Part shown: in pieces, positions 62,473-64,000 of the stretch
How positions within the stretch are numbered: the stretch's first letter is position 1
Layout: each line of letters starts with the position of its first letter
Assembly: GCA_050951925.1 (NCBI GenBank)
Contig: JBMNJZ010000001.1
Coordinates: forward strand, 1,364,001-1,428,000
Direction of reading: 5' to 3'
DNA: 64,000 nucleotides
Origin: UBA1046 sp012511325
Lineage (GTDB): Bacteria > Bacillota > Clostridia > Saccharofermentanales > DTU023
Notes under the pieces: model-generated
Told to the model about the DNA's origin: nothing
Database searches by the model: none
What the model saw: the letters and a program-made list of their open reading frames with translations, nothing else
Program-made: the position numbers and the translations under genes

Positions 62473-62901
62473 TCAAAGCTCAATGCTTTCCGGTTGCTGT
62501 GCGGTATGTGGATGCTCAGGTCCGGCGTACACTTTTAGTTTGCGATACATCTGGCGGCCAAGTGTGTTTTTAGGCAGCATACCTTTAATCGCATGCTCAA
62601 GAACCCGTTCCGGATGAGTGGACATCACTCGCTTATAAGGAATTTCTTTCAGTCCGCCAGGATAACCGGAATGGCGGCGATAGAACTTTTGTTGTTCCTT
62701 ATTGCCGGTCACGACCACCTTGGAAGCATTGATAACAATTACAAAATCGCCCGTATCGACAAAAGGCGTAAATTCGGCTTTGTGCTTACCACGCAAAATA
62801 CTTGCGATGGCAGTGGCGAGACGACCCAGAGTTTTTCCCTCTGCATCGACCACGTACCATTTACGCTCGACTTCGCCTTCTTTGGCAAAATATGTCTTCA
62901 T
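62473..62901 (-). CDS. rplM: 50S ribosomal protein L13
   Basis: A 142-residue L13: GEVERKWYVVDAEGKTLGRLATAIASILRGKHKAEFTPFVDTGDFVIVINASKV and HPERVLEHAIKGMLPKNTLGR. It is an early assembly protein of the large subunit. The start has GGGAGGA upstream and a short structured leader. Confidence 0.98.
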   Translation of the reverse strand: MKTYFAKEGEVERKWYVVDAEGKTLGRLATAIASILRGKHKAEFTPFVDTGDFVIVINASKVVVTGNKEQQKFYRRHSGYPGGLKEIPYKRVMSTHPERVLEHAIKGMLPKNTLGRQMYRKLKVYAGPEHPHTAQQPESIEL

Positions 62902-62940
62902 GGAATCCTCCCTATCAATCTAGCCGAAGCCTTGCTCCAG

Positions 62941-62991
62941 GCGTGCTTAAGCACGCTTTGCCATGTTAGCAGGCAATAATTTGCTTGTCAA
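62941..62991 (-). promoter_or_regulatory. Promoter and hairpin leader of rplM-rpsI (L13-leader candidate)
   Basis: Minus strand: perfect -35 TTGACA (62986-62991), a 17-bp spacer and -10 TAACAT (62963-62968). The roughly 55-nt leader starts with a perfect palindromic hairpin GCGTGC-TTAA-GCACGC (62941-62956). An L13-bound leader is known in other Firmicutes; whether this one matches needs a covariance search. Confidence 0.65.
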
Positions 62992-63070
62992 GCTGTAAAT
63001 CAAATTATTTAACGAAAGCTGCGAATTTTGTCGTTTTTGCGCCAAATGCTCCTGAATGCTCGTCAGCAAA

Positions 63071-64000
63071 TTATCTTCTGCGCCGGCGTTTATTGTCTCG
63101 TCTGATGCTATAGCCTAAGAATATGAGTACAACAATCAGAACGACAACCAGCAGGAAAAATAAAACCCAGCTCAGCGATGAGAAACTAAATCCGGAACTG
63201 CTCTTGGTCAGTTCCGAGTTAGTTGTCGTCATGTTTTCACTTCCCACTGTTGTTGATGCAGGCTCAGACTCAGTATCCGGGCTTTCAGCAACTGTTTCTT
63301 GGCCGGTCACGGTATTCACAGATGGGTGTGTGAAATGGCTGGTCGATATCGGGCTGTCAGGATCGTCAGCGGCCAGCTGATAGCCGGAATAGGCCCGGCC
63401 GTAATTACCCGGATCTTGCCCGTGAGGAGTAACACCCAGTTTCTCTGCACCCTCTTCCAGCAAAGACCGCATCAGAACATCAATACCCAGCGGATGTCCC
63501 TTATATTTCAGTTCCGCACCGAGGATAACTCCAATCAGAAGACGATCATCATGAGTAGTTCCCGCACCGACCAGACAATAGCCTGCCAGATCAGTTGTGC
63601 CTGTTTTTACGCCATCATAGCTCTTAAAGTAGCTTGAGCCGTACAATGCAGGCGAGGCCAAAACCAGTTTATTGGTGTTGCGGAGTATTTTCCAACCCGC
63701 GACAGGGTGTTTGCTATTAGCCGGCATGCGGTAAGCACTAGTTGTTACCAACTTATGAAAAAAATCATTTTTTAAGCCCTCTTGGGACAACAATGCCAGA
63801 TCATAAGCTGTAGAATAATGGTCGCCTTGAGTGAAGCCGCTGGGATTAGTAATTGCTGTATTTTCAGCGCCTAACTTATGGGCGAATTCGGTAGCCATGG
63901 CGCAAAATGCATTTCTTTTCTCCAGCGCTGTTCCTTTCTGCAAGGGAGAATAGTTCTCAGCCAGGACATTAGCGCAGTCATTGGCCGAATGTACCATCAA
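63071..64000 (-). CDS. D-alanyl-D-alanine carboxypeptidase (DacF-like), 3' part
   Basis: The 5' end lies beyond the window; the frame is open to base 64000. The visible 309 residues hold the penicillin-binding SxN motif (MVHSANDCANVLAE) and the KTG motif (SYDGVKTGTTDLAGYCLVGAG); the SxxK motif lies upstream. A Ser/Thr/Glu-rich linker, one membrane helix and a basic RRDNKRRRRR tail end the protein, so it is anchored by its C terminus with the catalytic domain outside. It trims the terminal D-Ala of peptidoglycan stems. Confidence 0.93.
   Translation of the reverse strand: MMVHSANDCANVLAENYSPLQKGTALEKRNAFCAMATEFAHKLGAENTAITNPSGFTQGDHYSTAYDLALLSQEGLKNDFFHKLVTTSAYRMPANSKHPVAGWKILRNTNKLVLASPALYGSSYFKSYDGVKTGTTDLAGYCLVGAGTTHDDRLLIGVILGAELKYKGHPLGIDVLMRSLLEEGAEKLGVTPHGQDPGNYGRAYSGYQLAADDPDSPISTSHFTHPSVNTVTGQETVAESPDTESEPASTTVGSENMTTTNSELTKSSSGFSFSSLSWVLFFLLVVVLIVVLIFLGYSIRRDNKRRRRR

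Overview
The window is a chromosomal stretch from a Gram-positive anaerobe, most likely of the class Clostridia. The evidence is the S10-spc-alpha ribosomal cluster running into ECF transporter genes and truA, the yicC-remA-gmk-rpoZ order, a zinc-type S14, a HemZ-like radical SAM enzyme, pyruvate phosphate dikinase, single-chain GlyRS and a DacF-like carboxypeptidase. Base composition looks balanced. Genus cannot be fixed from the sequence alone. No IS element, prophage, integrase or CRISPR array is visible; this is core genome with a few accessory genes.

Layout. 1-3.3 kb: the 3' part of an unknown protein, a tRNA-Ala(GGC) gene, a DJ-1/PfpI protein, and a GT4 glycosyltransferase behind a Pho-box-like tandem repeat. 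3.4-8.6 kb: a BMP-type (nucleoside-like) ABC importer operon with lipoprotein, ATPase and two permeases, and an attenuator-like hairpin after the lipoprotein gene. 8.6-14.6 kb: pncB, truA, a ROK sugar kinase, ecfT and a fused EcfA-EcfA ATPase. 14.7-31.1 kb: the whole S10-spc-alpha cluster on the minus strand, including rpmJ and rpmD, which are too short for ordinary ORF cut-offs. A promoter and a structured leader precede rpsJ. 31.2-37 kb: an ABC-2-like transporter module with a possible leader peptide, and a divergent membrane protein. 37-44.7 kb: an SOS-regulated Y-family polymerase, ispF-like, methyltransferase, leucyl aminopeptidase, queT and ileS. 44.9-50.8 kb: a metallophosphoesterase, a membrane protein with a Cys/His repeat, HemZ-like, a DUF1624 membrane protein and an unknown membrane protein. 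50.9-57.5 kb: yicC-remA-gmk-rpoZ-glyS-ppdK. 57.6-61.9 kb: tsaE-tsaB-rimI::uvrC-phosphoesterase. 61.9-64 kb: rplM-rpsI and the 3' part of a D-Ala-D-Ala carboxypeptidase gene.

Most genes lie on the minus strand in tightly packed, often overlapping operons (ATGA and TAATG junctions). The most unusual items are an in-frame RimI-UvrC fusion next to tsaB and tsaE, a single-chain fusion of the two ECF ATPases, extra segments on several ribosomal proteins and on RNA polymerase omega, a Pho-box-like promoter on a glycolipid-type glycosyltransferase, and a diverged IspF. None of these proves a new multi-gene system. The RimI-UvrC fusion is the strongest candidate for something undescribed.
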